NCBI GenBank assembly: GCA_021151665.1 | Contig: JAGKWW010000033.1 | Coordinates: 1-31,923, forward strand | Length of the DNA stretch: 31,923 bases | DNA from: Flavobacteriaceae bacterium | GTDB taxonomy: Bacteria > Bacteroidota > Bacteroidia > Flavobacteriales > Flavobacteriaceae | Direction: 5' to 3' | Shown here: positions 1 to 7,873 of the stretch, one piece after another | Layout of the letters: each line of letters opens with the position of its first letter | Position numbering within the stretch: position 1 is the first letter of the stretch | The notes under the pieces: model-generated | The model's database searches: none | Told to the model about the DNA's origin: nothing | The model's input: only the letters and a program-made list of their open reading frames with translations | Position numbers and translations under genes: made by a program

Positions 1-117
1 ATCTTTGCGCACCTCTGCGCCTTCTTTGCGAATCTTTGCGACATAATCAGTGCCATTTAGTCTCAAAAGCTCTGCGAATCTCTGTGCTTTCTCTGTGAAT
101 CTCTGCGAAACCGGACA
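1..117. repeat. Degenerate CTTTGCG/CTCTGCG repeat
   Basis: This gene-free stretch is made of short degenerate words (CTTTGCG, CTCTGCG, CTCTGTG) at spacings of roughly 7 to 10 bases. They are the reverse complement of the CACAGAG/CGCAAAG words in the arrays at 24914-25222 and 26189-26470. It is probably one arm, or a truncated copy, of the same dispersed hairpin family. It lies just beyond the 3' end of the minus-strand gene at 158-808. Confidence 0.6.
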
Positions 118-157
118 ATTCAAAATTTAAAATTCAGAATTCAAAATAATAAAGGAA

Positions 158-808
158 CTACTCCTTCACTACCATTACCGTGGCATGAAAGCCTGTAGCA
201 AGGTTCCACTGGTTGCCCGATACAAGTTCCTGCTTGTCATTGTATACGCGGAACTCGGCAGTGTTGGGCCCGGAAGTACCCTGGTTGAGCGCTTCGAAGT
301 CGATCTTATTGAAGCCGGGCTGGAGGGTAAGCTGTATCCCCTTAAAGTCGTTGGTCAATACAATCTCGTCAACTACCGTACGCCCGTTAACGAGTACCTT
401 GATGCGGTCGCCATCCTGCTCGCCGAAGTCGCGCGCCATGATCTGGATGTAGTCAGATTTTATGCGGTATTCGCCGAAGAACTGGTTACCGCGAAATGCC
501 TCATTCGATTCGCCCTGGGGTTTCAGCTGCGCACGTTTTTCGTATTCCTGGCCACGGCTCACAAAATCGTTGTTGGGGTTCATGCTCCAGTTTTTGTTGG
601 TGCCGCCAATCTCGATAGAGGGGTAGTTGAAGGAAGGTTTTTTGGTAGTATTATCCAGCTTAAAAGGGCTGTCTGACGGCAGTGGGGCAGCAGCAGGCAC
701 ATCGGGCGATTCGGTGCGCGGTATGGCAATGCTCCTGCCTTTATCCCCGGGCTGGGCATAAAGCAGGGTGCACATTAAAAATAGCAGTACCGAGACGATG
801 TATTTCAT
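158..808 (-). CDS. Secreted hypothetical protein, beta-rich C-terminal half
   Basis: I do not recognise a named family. The 216-residue product starts with a clear signal peptide: MKY, a hydrophobic stretch, and a likely cleavage after LLYA near residue 18, so it should be exported. Residues about 20-60 are Pro/Ser/Thr-rich and probably flexible. The rest, from about residue 95, alternates hydrophobic and polar residues (for example IKVLVNGRTVVDEI) and reads like a beta-sandwich or carbohydrate-binding-type fold, but that is inference. There is no lipobox, no catalytic motif and no further membrane segment. It is transcribed away from the serine hydrolase gene at 923, with a short AT-rich divergent spacer between them. 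No function is proposed. Confidence 0.75.
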   Translation of the reverse strand: MKYIVSVLLFLMCTLLYAQPGDKGRSIAIPRTESPDVPAAAPLPSDSPFKLDNTTKKPSFNYPSIEIGGTNKNWSMNPNNDFVSRGQEYEKRAQLKPQGESNEAFRGNQFFGEYRIKSDYIQIMARDFGEQDGDRIKVLVNGRTVVDEIVLTNDFKGIQLTLQPGFNKIDFEALNQGTSGPNTAEFRVYNDKQELVSGNQWNLATGFHATVMVVKE

Positions 809-922
809 AAATTAAGCTTCGCAAACAAAGTAACAAAAATTCTGCCAGTTTTTATAACGGTGAAAAGGGTTGTATTCGTATTAAAGAATTATTTTGCGAT
901 ATTTGGCACATACCAAACTTCC

Positions 923-2014
923 ATGAAAAAATTACACTTTCTTCCTGTCATCATCATTCTTATTACCTTTTCCTCCTGCACCGTGGGCCGCTTCGCCTAT
1001 TATAACTTTGCGAATATAACCGACCACAAGATATTCCCGTCGCGTACCGCACATAAGGGCGACAGCAGCTTTGTGTACCAAAATGCCGCAAAGCCGCGGT
1101 TCCCTAAAACCTTTAGTTACAAGGGCAATACCGTGCCTTTTGATGAATATCTGGAGAAGAATAAAACGGTTGCTTTCCTCATCATTAAAAATGACTCTGT
1201 TCATTACGAAAAGTATTTCAATAAATACAGCCGGGAGTCGGTAGTCGCTTCGTTTTCAATGGCGAAATCGGTTACCTCTATCCTTATAGGCTGTGCTATA
1301 GACGATGGCCTTATCAAATCGGTAGATGAGCCAATGGTCAATTACATTCCCGAACTGGCGCACGACGGGCTGGAGAAGGTTACTATCCGTCATCTGCTGC
1401 AAATGAGCAGCGGCATTAAATTTAACGAAAGTTATGTGAACCCGTTTGGTGATGCCGCAACCTACTACTACGGGCGCAATTTGCAAAAAGCCATGCTGAA
1501 ACGCAAACTTGAGCATGAGCCGGGAACCGATTTTGCCTACAGCAGCGGCGACACTCAATTACTGGGGTTTGTGCTGCAGCGCGCCCTGAAGGGTAAAAGC
1601 ATTACGGCCTACCTCGAAGAAAAGCTCTGGAAACCGCTGGGCATGGAATACGATGCCACCTGGAGCCTGGACAGAAAGGACGGAATGGAGAAAACATTCT
1701 GCTGCATCAATGCGCGTGCGCGCGACTTCGCCAAAATAGGGACACTTTACCTGAATAAAGGCAAATGGGGCGATAAGCAGATCGTTTCCCAAAAGTGGGT
1801 GGAAGACTCTACTGCGCCCGACCTTAACGGTGCCGCCAACTACAAATACCAGTGGTGGATACCGTCACCCGACGGAGATTTTATGGCGCAGGGAATTCTG
1901 GGCCAGTTTATTTATGTGAATCCGGCAAAGAACCTGGTGATCGTCCGGTTAGGCGAAAACTACGGCGACGACCAATGGCAGGAATTGTTCCTTTCGCTGG
2001 CAAAAGAACTTTAA
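923..2014 (+). CDS. Serine hydrolase lipoprotein, beta-lactamase class C / PBP-like
   Basis: This is a penicillin-binding-protein-like serine hydrolase of the beta-lactamase (class C) family, 363 residues. Seen: a lipoprotein signal peptide with lipobox TFSSC (Cys19), so it is probably anchored in an envelope membrane; the SxxK nucleophile motif SMAK (Ser112-Lys115) inside FSMAKSVTS; and a YxS motif, YSSGD, at Tyr206. Downstream, GILGQFIYVNP occupies the place of the third (KTG/HxG) box. Family members are esterases, D-aminopeptidases or beta-lactam-interacting hydrolases, and the substrate cannot be read from sequence. The frame is open upstream to 860, but the ATG at 923 is preferred because it gives a proper lipoprotein signal; the longer form would bury it behind 21 extra residues. 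It appears monocistronic. Confidence 0.85.
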   Translation: MKKLHFLPVIIILITFSSCTVGRFAYYNFANITDHKIFPSRTAHKGDSSFVYQNAAKPRFPKTFSYKGNTVPFDEYLEKNKTVAFLIIKNDSVHYEKYFNKYSRESVVASFSMAKSVTSILIGCAIDDGLIKSVDEPMVNYIPELAHDGLEKVTIRHLLQMSSGIKFNESYVNPFGDAATYYYGRNLQKAMLKRKLEHEPGTDFAYSSGDTQLLGFVLQRALKGKSITAYLEEKLWKPLGMEYDATWSLDRKDGMEKTFCCINARARDFAKIGTLYLNKGKWGDKQIVSQKWVEDSTAPDLNGAANYKYQWWIPSPDGDFMAQGILGQFIYVNPAKNLVIVRLGENYGDDQWQELFLSLAKEL

Positions 2015-2060
2015 AATGTTTAATGGTTTCTGCACAATCCATAAAATTCTCGTACTGACT

Positions 2061-2137
2061 GAAATTGTGTTTAATAACTCATTTTCAAAGTATTATAAAA
2101 TTTAGCCTGTGTTAAGCGGAACGAAATTGTGTTTAAT
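2061..2137. repeat. 15-base direct repeat in AT-rich spacer
   Basis: The word GAAATTGTGTTTAAT occurs exactly at 2061-2075 and again at 2123-2137, 62 bases apart. It lies in the AT-rich spacer (2015-2309) between the serine hydrolase and the response regulator, upstream of the putative -7 box at 2188. It could be a pair of regulator-binding sites or a remnant duplication. Confidence 0.6.
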
Positions 2138-2187
2138 TCTATAAAACAAATGTTAAATTTTATAGGTTAGGGCTGTCAGATTTTTTT

Positions 2188-2195
2188 TATTTTTG
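2188..2195 (+). promoter_or_regulatory. Bacteroidota -7 box for the response regulator
   Basis: TATTTTTG matches the Bacteroidota housekeeping-sigma -7 consensus TAnnTTTG exactly. A clear -33 TTG was not found at the usual distance. If used, the transcript of the response regulator at 2310 would have a leader of about 110 bases. Confidence 0.4.
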
Positions 2196-2309
2196 CTGCA
2201 TCAACAGGTAAAGATCTTCTTGTCTTTTTGTTTTTGCAACGTTATAGCTACCCCCATATGCTTGCAGCAATAAACATTCATCATCCTCTGAGCCGTAAAA
2301 GAACTACTT

Positions 2310-2750
2310 ATGTATGTACAGAATATATTTCTGGCTGATGATGACCACGAAGATGTACAGTTTTTCAAAGATGCGGTACGCGAAATTTCTGAAGCTATAA
2401 ATGTAACCCACAAGCCGGATGGCGAAGAGCTCATGCATTGTTTGACCAACGGTGAGGCCGATTGCGATACCGATGTGGTTTTCCTTGACCTGAATATGCC
2501 CAAAATGAGCGGTTACGACTGCATTGCTGCATTAAAAGCCCATTCAGCGCTCAAACGCCTTCCCGTTGTTATTATCAGCACGAGCAACGACCCAAACAAC
2601 ATTAAGCGCTTGTACGATATGGGGGCGCACCACTATATCATTAAGCCCTACAGTTACGGCGAGCTTCGCGATGTGCTGCATAAAGTGCTTCAAGTCGATT
2701 TAAGGAGCAGTACCTCACGTTGCGATTTTAAAGATTTCCTGGTTTGTTAA
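2310..2750 (+). CDS. Single-domain response regulator (receiver only)
   Basis: This cytoplasmic CheY-like receiver domain has no output domain (146 residues). Seen: the acidic pocket Asp10-Asp12 in LADDDHED; the phospho-acceptor Asp60 in VVFLDLNMPKMSG; the Ser/Thr switch region IISTSND (Ser90/Thr91); and the conserved Lys112 in IIKPYS. All residues for phosphorylation are present, so it should be active. Stand-alone receivers of this type in Bacteroidota are often partners of phytochrome-like or hybrid kinases, but no kinase is adjacent here, so the partner is unknown. The final ~15 residues (SSTSRCDFKDFLVC) are a non-conserved tail. It ends 18 bases before the convergent gene at 2769, and I see no terminator in that gap. 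Confidence 0.92.
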   Translation: MYVQNIFLADDDHEDVQFFKDAVREISEAINVTHKPDGEELMHCLTNGEADCDTDVVFLDLNMPKMSGYDCIAALKAHSALKRLPVVIISTSNDPNNIKRLYDMGAHHYIIKPYSYGELRDVLHKVLQVDLRSSTSRCDFKDFLVC

Positions 2751-2768
2751 TCTATTCTTCTCTATCCT

Positions 2769-3284
2769 TTAAAGAAGCACTTCGCGCACTTCTCCATTCA
2801 GCATAAAATATTTGTAGCGTTCTAAACTGAAATCACCAAAACATTCCAGTTCAGGATTTTTTTCAAAAAGCTGAAATATAAAATCCTTAAAAGAGGCATC
2901 AAGGCCATCTTTTCTGTCGAGGTCACCCCGGTATATTTTGCCACCCAGTTCCAGCTCGATGTATCCTCGTTGCTTCACCCTGTTGATAAGCGATATCTTA
3001 TCCAATTCCGGATAACTATAGCTTATTGCAGCTCTTCCTGTTTTTCGCTCCACCACTATTGCATCCGCTGTAAACAAAATGATTTTGCTTTCCTTGCTAA
3101 TGGTGTAAAATAAAGCGATCAACCCGGTAGGTATTACAATAATTGAGATAAGGAAACCCATCGTTCCGTAAAAAACTGACAAAAAAGAACCGATTACAAC
3201 AAGCGGTAGTGTTGCATTTACGGCAATGGTATACAGCTGTTGGGGGTTGAGCCGGATGAGGTAATCAGACAGCGTTGGTTTCAT
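2769..3284 (-). CDS. Small membrane protein with two N-terminal TM segments
   Basis: This 171-residue protein has two adjacent hydrophobic segments (about residues 21-60, ATLPLVVIGSFLSVFYG and a second rich in Ile/Leu/Phe) followed by a ~110-residue cytosolic-type alpha/beta region. The layout resembles bacterial PH-domain-like or DUF-type membrane proteins, but I cannot name the family. The frame stays open to 3365. The ATG at 3284 is preferred because a perfect -7 box (TATATTTG) ends only 4 bases upstream, so longer starts would not be on that transcript. It is convergent with the response regulator and divergent from tgt. Confidence 0.75.
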   Translation of the reverse strand: MKPTLSDYLIRLNPQQLYTIAVNATLPLVVIGSFLSVFYGTMGFLISIIVIPTGLIALFYTISKESKIILFTADAIVVERKTGRAAISYSYPELDKISLINRVKQRGYIELELGGKIYRGDLDRKDGLDASFKDFIFQLFEKNPELECFGDFSLERYKYFMLNGEVREVLL

Positions 3285-3288
3285 AAAG

Positions 3289-3296
3289 CAAATATA
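3289..3296 (-). promoter_or_regulatory. -7 box abutting the start codon (possible leaderless mRNA)
   Basis: On the minus strand TATATTTG matches TAnnTTTG exactly and ends 4 bases before the ATG at 3284. The predicted transcription start would fall at or one base before the start codon. No consensus -33 TTG was found at normal spacing, so this stays tentative. Confidence 0.4.
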
Positions 3297-3375
3297 ACGA
3301 AACGGCACATAAAAACGCATGGCTACAAAGCGAGTTTCGGGCATCAGGTTACCTCTAATTCTCACTGAAAACCAT

Positions 3376-3383
3376 TATCTTTG
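3376..3383 (+). promoter_or_regulatory. -7 box for tgt
   Basis: TATCTTTG, an exact match to TAnnTTTG, lies 19 bases before the tgt ATG at 3403. The implied leader is about 15 bases, and no Shine-Dalgarno sequence is visible, as is usual in this group. Confidence 0.55.
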
Positions 3384-3402
3384 CACGCTTTAAGAGAAAA
3401 GA

Positions 3403-4533
3403 ATGAAATTTGACCTACTTACCAAAGACCCGCAAAGCAAGGCCAGGGCAGGGGTGGTAACTACCGACCACGGAGCCATAGAAACGCCTATCTTTATGCC
3501 TGTGGGTACCGTAGCCTCTGTAAAAGGCGTGCACCAACGCGAACTGAAAGAGGAAATAAACCCCGATATTATCCTGGGGAATACCTACCACCTGTACCTT
3601 CGCCCGCAAACTGATATCCTTGAAAAAGCAGGCGGCCTGCACAAGTTCATGAACTGGGACCGCAATATCCTTACCGACTCAGGCGGCTACCAGGTGTATT
3701 CGCTTTCGGCCAACAGGAAGATCAAGGAAGAAGGGGTTAAATTTAAAAGCCATATCGACGGCTCATATCATTTTTTCTCGCCCGAAAGCGTGATGGAAAT
3801 ACAGCGTACCATTGGCGCCGATATCATTATGGCATTTGACGAATGTACGCCCTACCCATGCGATTACCGTTATGCCAAACGCTCGATGCACATGACGCAC
3901 CGCTGGCTCGACAGGTGTATCACGCACCTCGAAAAGCTGCCGTACAAATATGGGTATGAGCAAACGCTTTTCCCGATAGTTCAGGGCAGTACGTATAAAG
4001 ACCTGCGCGAGCAAAGTGCCGAATATATTGCCAATGCCGGCGCTCAGGGCAACGCTATCGGCGGACTTTCTGTGGGCGAGCCTGCCGAAGAGATGTATGC
4101 GATGACCGAGGTGGTAACCAATATCCTTCCCGAAGATAAGCCGCGCTACCTGATGGGTGTGGGTACGCCTATCAATATTCTTGAAAATATTGCGTTAGGT
4201 GTAGATATGTTCGATTGTGTGATGCCAACGCGAAATGCGCGCAACGGGATGCTGTTTACGGCCAACGGCACGATTAACATCAAGAATAAGAAGTGGGAAG
4301 CCGATTTCTCTCCGGTAGATGAGATGGGCATAACGTTTGTAGATACCGAGTACACCAAGGCTTACCTGCGCCACCTGTTTGCGGCCAACGAATACCTGGG
4401 CAAGCAGATTGCTACGATACACAACCTTGGGTTCTACATGTGGTTGGTTCGTGAAGCCAGAAAGCATATCTTAGCGGGAGATTTCCGCGAATGGAAAGAC
4501 AAGATGGTAAAACAAATGAGCCAGAGGCTTTAA
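3403..4533 (+). CDS. tgt: Queuine/preQ1 tRNA-ribosyltransferase (TGT)
   Basis: This enzyme exchanges guanine-34 of tRNAs for Asp, Asn, His and Tyr for preQ1 in the bacterial queuosine pathway. The 376 residues match the family's usual length. Seen: the base-binding motif ILTDSGGYQV with Asp92; GGLSVGE near 220-226; and the nucleophile region VDMFDCVMPTRNARNG with Asp271. Odd: the C-terminal zinc site is degenerate. Where E. coli TGT has CxCxxC, this protein aligns as Gly309, Thr311 and Asp314, while the fourth ligand, His340 in ATIHN, is kept. I recall the same loss in other flavobacterial TGTs, so this is probably a lineage trait rather than a dead enzyme. It has its own -7 box and no adjacent queuosine genes. 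Confidence 0.97.
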   Translation: MKFDLLTKDPQSKARAGVVTTDHGAIETPIFMPVGTVASVKGVHQRELKEEINPDIILGNTYHLYLRPQTDILEKAGGLHKFMNWDRNILTDSGGYQVYSLSANRKIKEEGVKFKSHIDGSYHFFSPESVMEIQRTIGADIIMAFDECTPYPCDYRYAKRSMHMTHRWLDRCITHLEKLPYKYGYEQTLFPIVQGSTYKDLREQSAEYIANAGAQGNAIGGLSVGEPAEEMYAMTEVVTNILPEDKPRYLMGVGTPINILENIALGVDMFDCVMPTRNARNGMLFTANGTINIKNKKWEADFSPVDEMGITFVDTEYTKAYLRHLFAANEYLGKQIATIHNLGFYMWLVREARKHILAGDFREWKDKMVKQMSQRL

Positions 4534-4586
4534 TTATTGCTGAAATGTGTGTAGAGGATAAATCCAGTGCCACATTAGCGCAGCAT

Positions 4587-4689
4587 AAATGACAAATTTA
4601 CTGTCGCATTGGGCGCCGTCGAAATGACAATTTACTGTCACATTGAGCGCGGTCGAAATGACAATTTGCTGTCACATTGAGCGCAGTCG
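4587..4689. repeat. Three tandem copies of a ~34-base repeat
   Basis: Three consecutive units (4587-4621, 4622-4655, 4656-4689; 35, 34 and 34 bases) share the pattern AAATGACAATTT-CTGTCaCATTGaGCGC-GTCG and differ at a few positions. A degenerate partial copy precedes them (about 4565-4586). They fill most of the 203-base gap between tgt and the LptF-type gene. The ATTGAGCG...GTCGAAATG word resembles short interspersed repeats common between flavobacterial genes. No unique spacers are present, so it is not a CRISPR array. Confidence 0.8.
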
Positions 4690-4736
4690 AAATGCTTAAT
4701 TTTTAATATATACCAAATAAACTAATTGCGTAACGC

Positions 4737-5813
4737 GTGAAAATAATAGACTGGTACATCCTGAAGCGCTATCTCGCCACTTTCTTTGTGATGCTTCTTA
4801 TGTTTATCCCCATCGGGATCGTGATAGACGTATCTGAGAAGGTGAACAAAATGCTCGAGAACAAGGTGCCTTTTTCGAAGATCGCTATATACTATGCTGA
4901 TTTTACCATCTATTTCGCGAACATGCTTTTCCCGATCTTCCTGTTTTTGTCCATCATCTGGTTTACCAGTAAGCTGGCCAATAATACAGAGATCATCGCG
5001 ATACTTAGTTCCGGGATATCGTTCACACGATTTTTAAGGCCCTACATCATCGGGGCCACCTTTATATCGATACTGGCGCTGCTCATGGGCTTTTTCTTTG
5101 TCCCGAAAGCCAGTAAGGGTTTCAATGACTTCCGTTACACTTACCTGAAGAACAATCCCGAGGTGCGGCAGTCGGCAGACGTATACAAGCAGATAAGCGA
5201 CGACGAAACCGTTTATGTGAGCAGTTATAACTATACCAGCAAGATTGGCTTCAATTTCAATCTTGAAAAATCGAAAGACAACAAGCTTCTGTATAAGATA
5301 AATGCCAACACCATCCGGTGGAATGAGAGGGACAGTACCTATGTACTGAGCGGCTATGTAAAGCGTACCATTGGCGAAATGGGCGACACATTTGAATCTG
5401 CTCCGGTAAAAAAGTTCAAGTTCAATTTTGAGCCCGACGACCTGACACCGACAGTTTACGTGGCCGAAACCATGACGGTTTCCGAGCTTTATAAATTTAT
5501 AGCAAAAGAGAGGGAGCGAGGTTCGGGCAACATCAATACCTACCTGGTGGTACTCTATAAAAAATACAGCATACCGGTTTCGGCATTCATCTTAACTATT
5601 ATTGCGGTTGCCGTATCATCTATGAAAAGGCGTGGCGGAATGGGTATAAACCTTGCCATGGGTATAGGGCTTGCGTTTACTTTTATCTTCTTTGATAAGA
5701 TATTTGGCGTACTGGCCGAAAAATCGACCCTGCCGCCGCTGTTGGCCGTTTGGTTTCCTAACATTACTTTTGGTATATTAGCCGTATATCTTTTGAGGAA
5801 TGCCAAACGATAA
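4737..5813 (+). CDS. LptF/LptG family permease (YjgP/YjgQ)
   Basis: This is an inner-membrane permease subunit of the Lpt machinery, which extracts lipopolysaccharide and passes it to the periplasmic bridge (358 residues). Seen: an N-terminal helix after MKIIDWYILKRYLATFF, two more TM segments by about residue 120, a ~150-residue periplasmic beta-rich domain (about 130-275), and three C-terminal TM segments ending near residue 355. This is the standard YjgP/YjgQ topology. It starts with GTG; the downstream sequence MKIIDWYIL is the usual beginning in this group and no better ATG exists. Whether it is LptF or LptG is not decidable here. It overlaps the next gene by 14 bases, so the two are probably translationally coupled. 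Confidence 0.9.
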   Translation: MKIIDWYILKRYLATFFVMLLMFIPIGIVIDVSEKVNKMLENKVPFSKIAIYYADFTIYFANMLFPIFLFLSIIWFTSKLANNTEIIAILSSGISFTRFLRPYIIGATFISILALLMGFFFVPKASKGFNDFRYTYLKNNPEVRQSADVYKQISDDETVYVSSYNYTSKIGFNFNLEKSKDNKLLYKINANTIRWNERDSTYVLSGYVKRTIGEMGDTFESAPVKKFKFNFEPDDLTPTVYVAETMTVSELYKFIAKERERGSGNINTYLVVLYKKYSIPVSAFILTIIAVAVSSMKRRGGMGINLAMGIGLAFTFIFFDKIFGVLAEKSTLPPLLAVWFPNITFGILAVYLLRNAKR

Positions 5814-6699
5814 GCTAAAAAGTTACTTCCACCTTCATTTTATTGTATTCATCTGGGGTTTTACCGCAGTGCTGGGCGCGCTTATTACGCTCGATGCACT
5901 TCCGCTCGTATGGTTCAGGATGAGCATTGCGGTAGCGCTTACCTTTGTATATGCCCGCATTGCTAAAATCCCGCTTGGGGTTACCTGGCCTGTATTGCTC
6001 AGGTTCCTGGTCGCCGGCCTGGTAATCGCCCTGCACTGGCTTACATTTTTTAAGGCGATCAAAGAGTCGAACATCTCGGTGACTCTCGCCTGCCTTAGTA
6101 CAGGCGCTTTTTTTGCCGCACTGCTCGAGCCGATATTTTTCGGGCGGAAGGTAATATGGTATGAAGTACTGTTCGGCCTGTTTGTTATCGGAGGGCTTTA
6201 TATCATCTTCAGCTTCGAGGGGAATTACCTTTACGGTATTGCACTGGCGCTTACCTCGGCATTCCTCTCGGCATCGTTTTCTATCATTAACGGAAAGTTT
6301 GCACACCAGTTCAGCCCCGTGGTTATCTCGCTGTATGAGCTGTTGGGCGGCGTATTCTTTTTTACGCTCTACCTGCTTTTTAGCGGCAGCCTTACGGCAG
6401 AATTCTTTTTGGTTTCCCCCTCAGACTGGATGTGGCTGTTCCTGCTGGGGTCGTTCTGCACTGCCTACGCATTTATAGCCTCGGTTAAAGTCATGAAATT
6501 TTTAAGTCCGTATACAGTTATGCTTACCATTAATATGGAGCCGATTTATGGGATAATTCTTGCAGTGATCGTGTTTGATGATAAAGAGAAGATGAGTCTT
6601 CCCTTTTACGTGGGTGCTGCCGTTATTGTAATCACGGTGATACTCAACGGCATACTTAAAAATTATTCCGACAGGGCAAAGGAAAGGCTGCAAGGGTAG
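5800..6699 (+). CDS. EamA/DMT family transporter
   Basis: This is a drug/metabolite-transporter superfamily membrane protein of 299 residues. It has the typical ten hydrophobic segments arranged as two homologous halves of about 140 residues. The first half begins FHLHFIVFIWGFTAVLGALI and carries the RMSIAVALTF second helix; the second half begins near residue 145 with YLYGIALALTSAFLSASFSI. The substrate cannot be inferred; relatives export amino acids, nucleosides or other metabolites. The ATG lies inside the last codons of the LptF-type gene (14-base overlap), so it is probably co-transcribed. The short basic tail (NYSDRAKERLQG) is cytoplasmic. Confidence 0.88.
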   Translation: MPNDKLKSYFHLHFIVFIWGFTAVLGALITLDALPLVWFRMSIAVALTFVYARIAKIPLGVTWPVLLRFLVAGLVIALHWLTFFKAIKESNISVTLACLSTGAFFAALLEPIFFGRKVIWYEVLFGLFVIGGLYIIFSFEGNYLYGIALALTSAFLSASFSIINGKFAHQFSPVVISLYELLGGVFFFTLYLLFSGSLTAEFFLVSPSDWMWLFLLGSFCTAYAFIASVKVMKFLSPYTVMLTINMEPIYGIILAVIVFDDKEKMSLPFYVGAAVIVITVILNGILKNYSDRAKERLQG

Positions 6700-6721
6700 C
6701 TTTTTTGTCAACATAAAATTT

Positions 6722-6729
6722 TATCTTTG
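6722..6729 (+). promoter_or_regulatory. -7 box for accA
   Basis: TATCTTTG matches TAnnTTTG exactly and lies 36 bases before the accA start. A TTG at 6705-6707 is only 14 bases upstream, closer than the usual spacing, so the -33 element is uncertain. Confidence 0.45.
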
Positions 6730-6765
6730 TAGTTCCGAAAACTTAAAACGCACTAAGTTCATCTT

Positions 6766-7719
6766 ATGGAATATTTAGATTTTGAACTACCTATCAAGGA
6801 GCTTGAAGACCAGCTGGACAAATGTACCATCATAGGCCAGGAGTCGGATGTAGATGTATCTAACACCTGCAAGCAGATAGAAAAGAAACTCGAGGAAACC
6901 AAGAAGAAAATATACAAGAACCTTACTGCCTGGCAGCGTGTGCAGCTATCGCGCCACCCCAGCAGGCCTTATACCATGGACCATATCAATGCGCTTACCA
7001 ACGGCACCTTTTTAGAGCTGTTTGGCGACAGGGCGTTTAAAGATGACAAAGCCATGGTGGGCGGTCTCGGCAAGATTGGCGGGCAGTCGTTCATGATCGT
7101 AGGCCAGCAGAAGGGATACAACACGAAAACACGCCAGTACCGTAACTTTGGTATGGCCAACCCAGAAGGTTACCGCAAGGCCCTGCGCCTTATGAAGATG
7201 GCCGAGAAGTTTGGCATTCCGGTAGTAACATTTGTAGATACCCCGGGCGCATATCCGGGCCTTGAAGCCGAAGAGCGCGGTCAGGGCGAGGCAATTGCCC
7301 GCAACATCTTCGAAATGACACGCCTTAAAACTCCTATCATTACGGTGATAGTTGGAGAGGGAGCTTCGGGTGGCGCATTGGGCATTGGTGTTGGAGACAA
7401 GGTATACATGCTCGAAAACACATGGTACTCTGTAATCTCGCCGGAATCGTGTTCATCGATACTCTGGAGGAGCTGGGAATATAAGGAGCAGGCTGCCGAA
7501 GCGCTTAAGCTTACCAGCTACGACATGAAGCGCCAGCACCTGATAGATGATATTATCCCCGAACCGCTTGGAGGTGCCCATTACGACAGGGAAACCACTT
7601 TCCGCTCGGTAGAAGAATACATCCTTAAAGCATATAATGAGCTGAAAGACTTATCAACAGCCGATCTTGTAAACAAAAGGATAGACAAGTACTGTAATAT
7701 GGGCGAATACAAGGAATAA
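6766..7719 (+). CDS. accA: Acetyl-CoA carboxylase carboxyltransferase subunit alpha
   Basis: This subunit forms the carboxyltransferase with AccD and moves the carboxyl group from biotin-BCCP to acetyl-CoA, giving malonyl-CoA for fatty-acid synthesis in the cytoplasm. Its 317 residues are the usual length. Seen: the N-terminal helical part (MEYLDFELPIKELEDQLDKC, then KIYKNLTAWQRVQLSRHPSRP), FLELFGDRAFKDDKAMVGG, the crotonase-like core with TFVDTPGAYPG, and GEGASGGALGIGVGD, the oxyanion-hole region. It has its own -7 box and ends in a strong terminator, so it is probably monocistronic. accD is not in the window, which is common because the two genes are often unlinked. Confidence 0.97.
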   Translation: MEYLDFELPIKELEDQLDKCTIIGQESDVDVSNTCKQIEKKLEETKKKIYKNLTAWQRVQLSRHPSRPYTMDHINALTNGTFLELFGDRAFKDDKAMVGGLGKIGGQSFMIVGQQKGYNTKTRQYRNFGMANPEGYRKALRLMKMAEKFGIPVVTFVDTPGAYPGLEAEERGQGEAIARNIFEMTRLKTPIITVIVGEGASGGALGIGVGDKVYMLENTWYSVISPESCSSILWRSWEYKEQAAEALKLTSYDMKRQHLIDDIIPEPLGGAHYDRETTFRSVEEYILKAYNELKDLSTADLVNKRIDKYCNMGEYKE

Positions 7720-7742
7720 TTTAGCCGCAACGGCCAAAAACG

Positions 7743-7772
7743 TCCGAAGCCTTGCCGCTTCGGATTTTTTTT
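7743..7772 (+). terminator. Intrinsic terminator after accA
   Basis: A perfect 8-bp stem TCCGAAGC/GCTTCGGA with loop CTTGCC is followed by eight T (7765-7772), starting 24 bases after the accA stop. Confidence 0.92.
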
Positions 7773-7873
7773 GGGTTATCAACACAATTTGCACACGTTT
7801 TCAACAGTTTATGAACAGAAAGGTCTTAACAATTGCTTAACCTTTCCGCCCTATTTTTAGTTACTTTCGCACT

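Noticed and set aside
860..922. Upstream in-frame ATG of the serine hydrolase gene
   Set aside because: The 21 extra residues would bury the lipoprotein signal peptide that begins at 923.
4587..4689. Tandem repeats considered as a CRISPR array
   Set aside because: Units abut directly with no unique spacers, and there are no cas genes in the window.
7776..7806. Two DnaA-box-like words (TTATCAACA at 7776, TTTTCAACA at 7798) upstream of dnaB, considered as an origin
   Set aside because: Each mismatches TTATCCACA, there are only two, and there is no dnaA/dnaN context or AT-rich unwinding region. Chance is sufficient.
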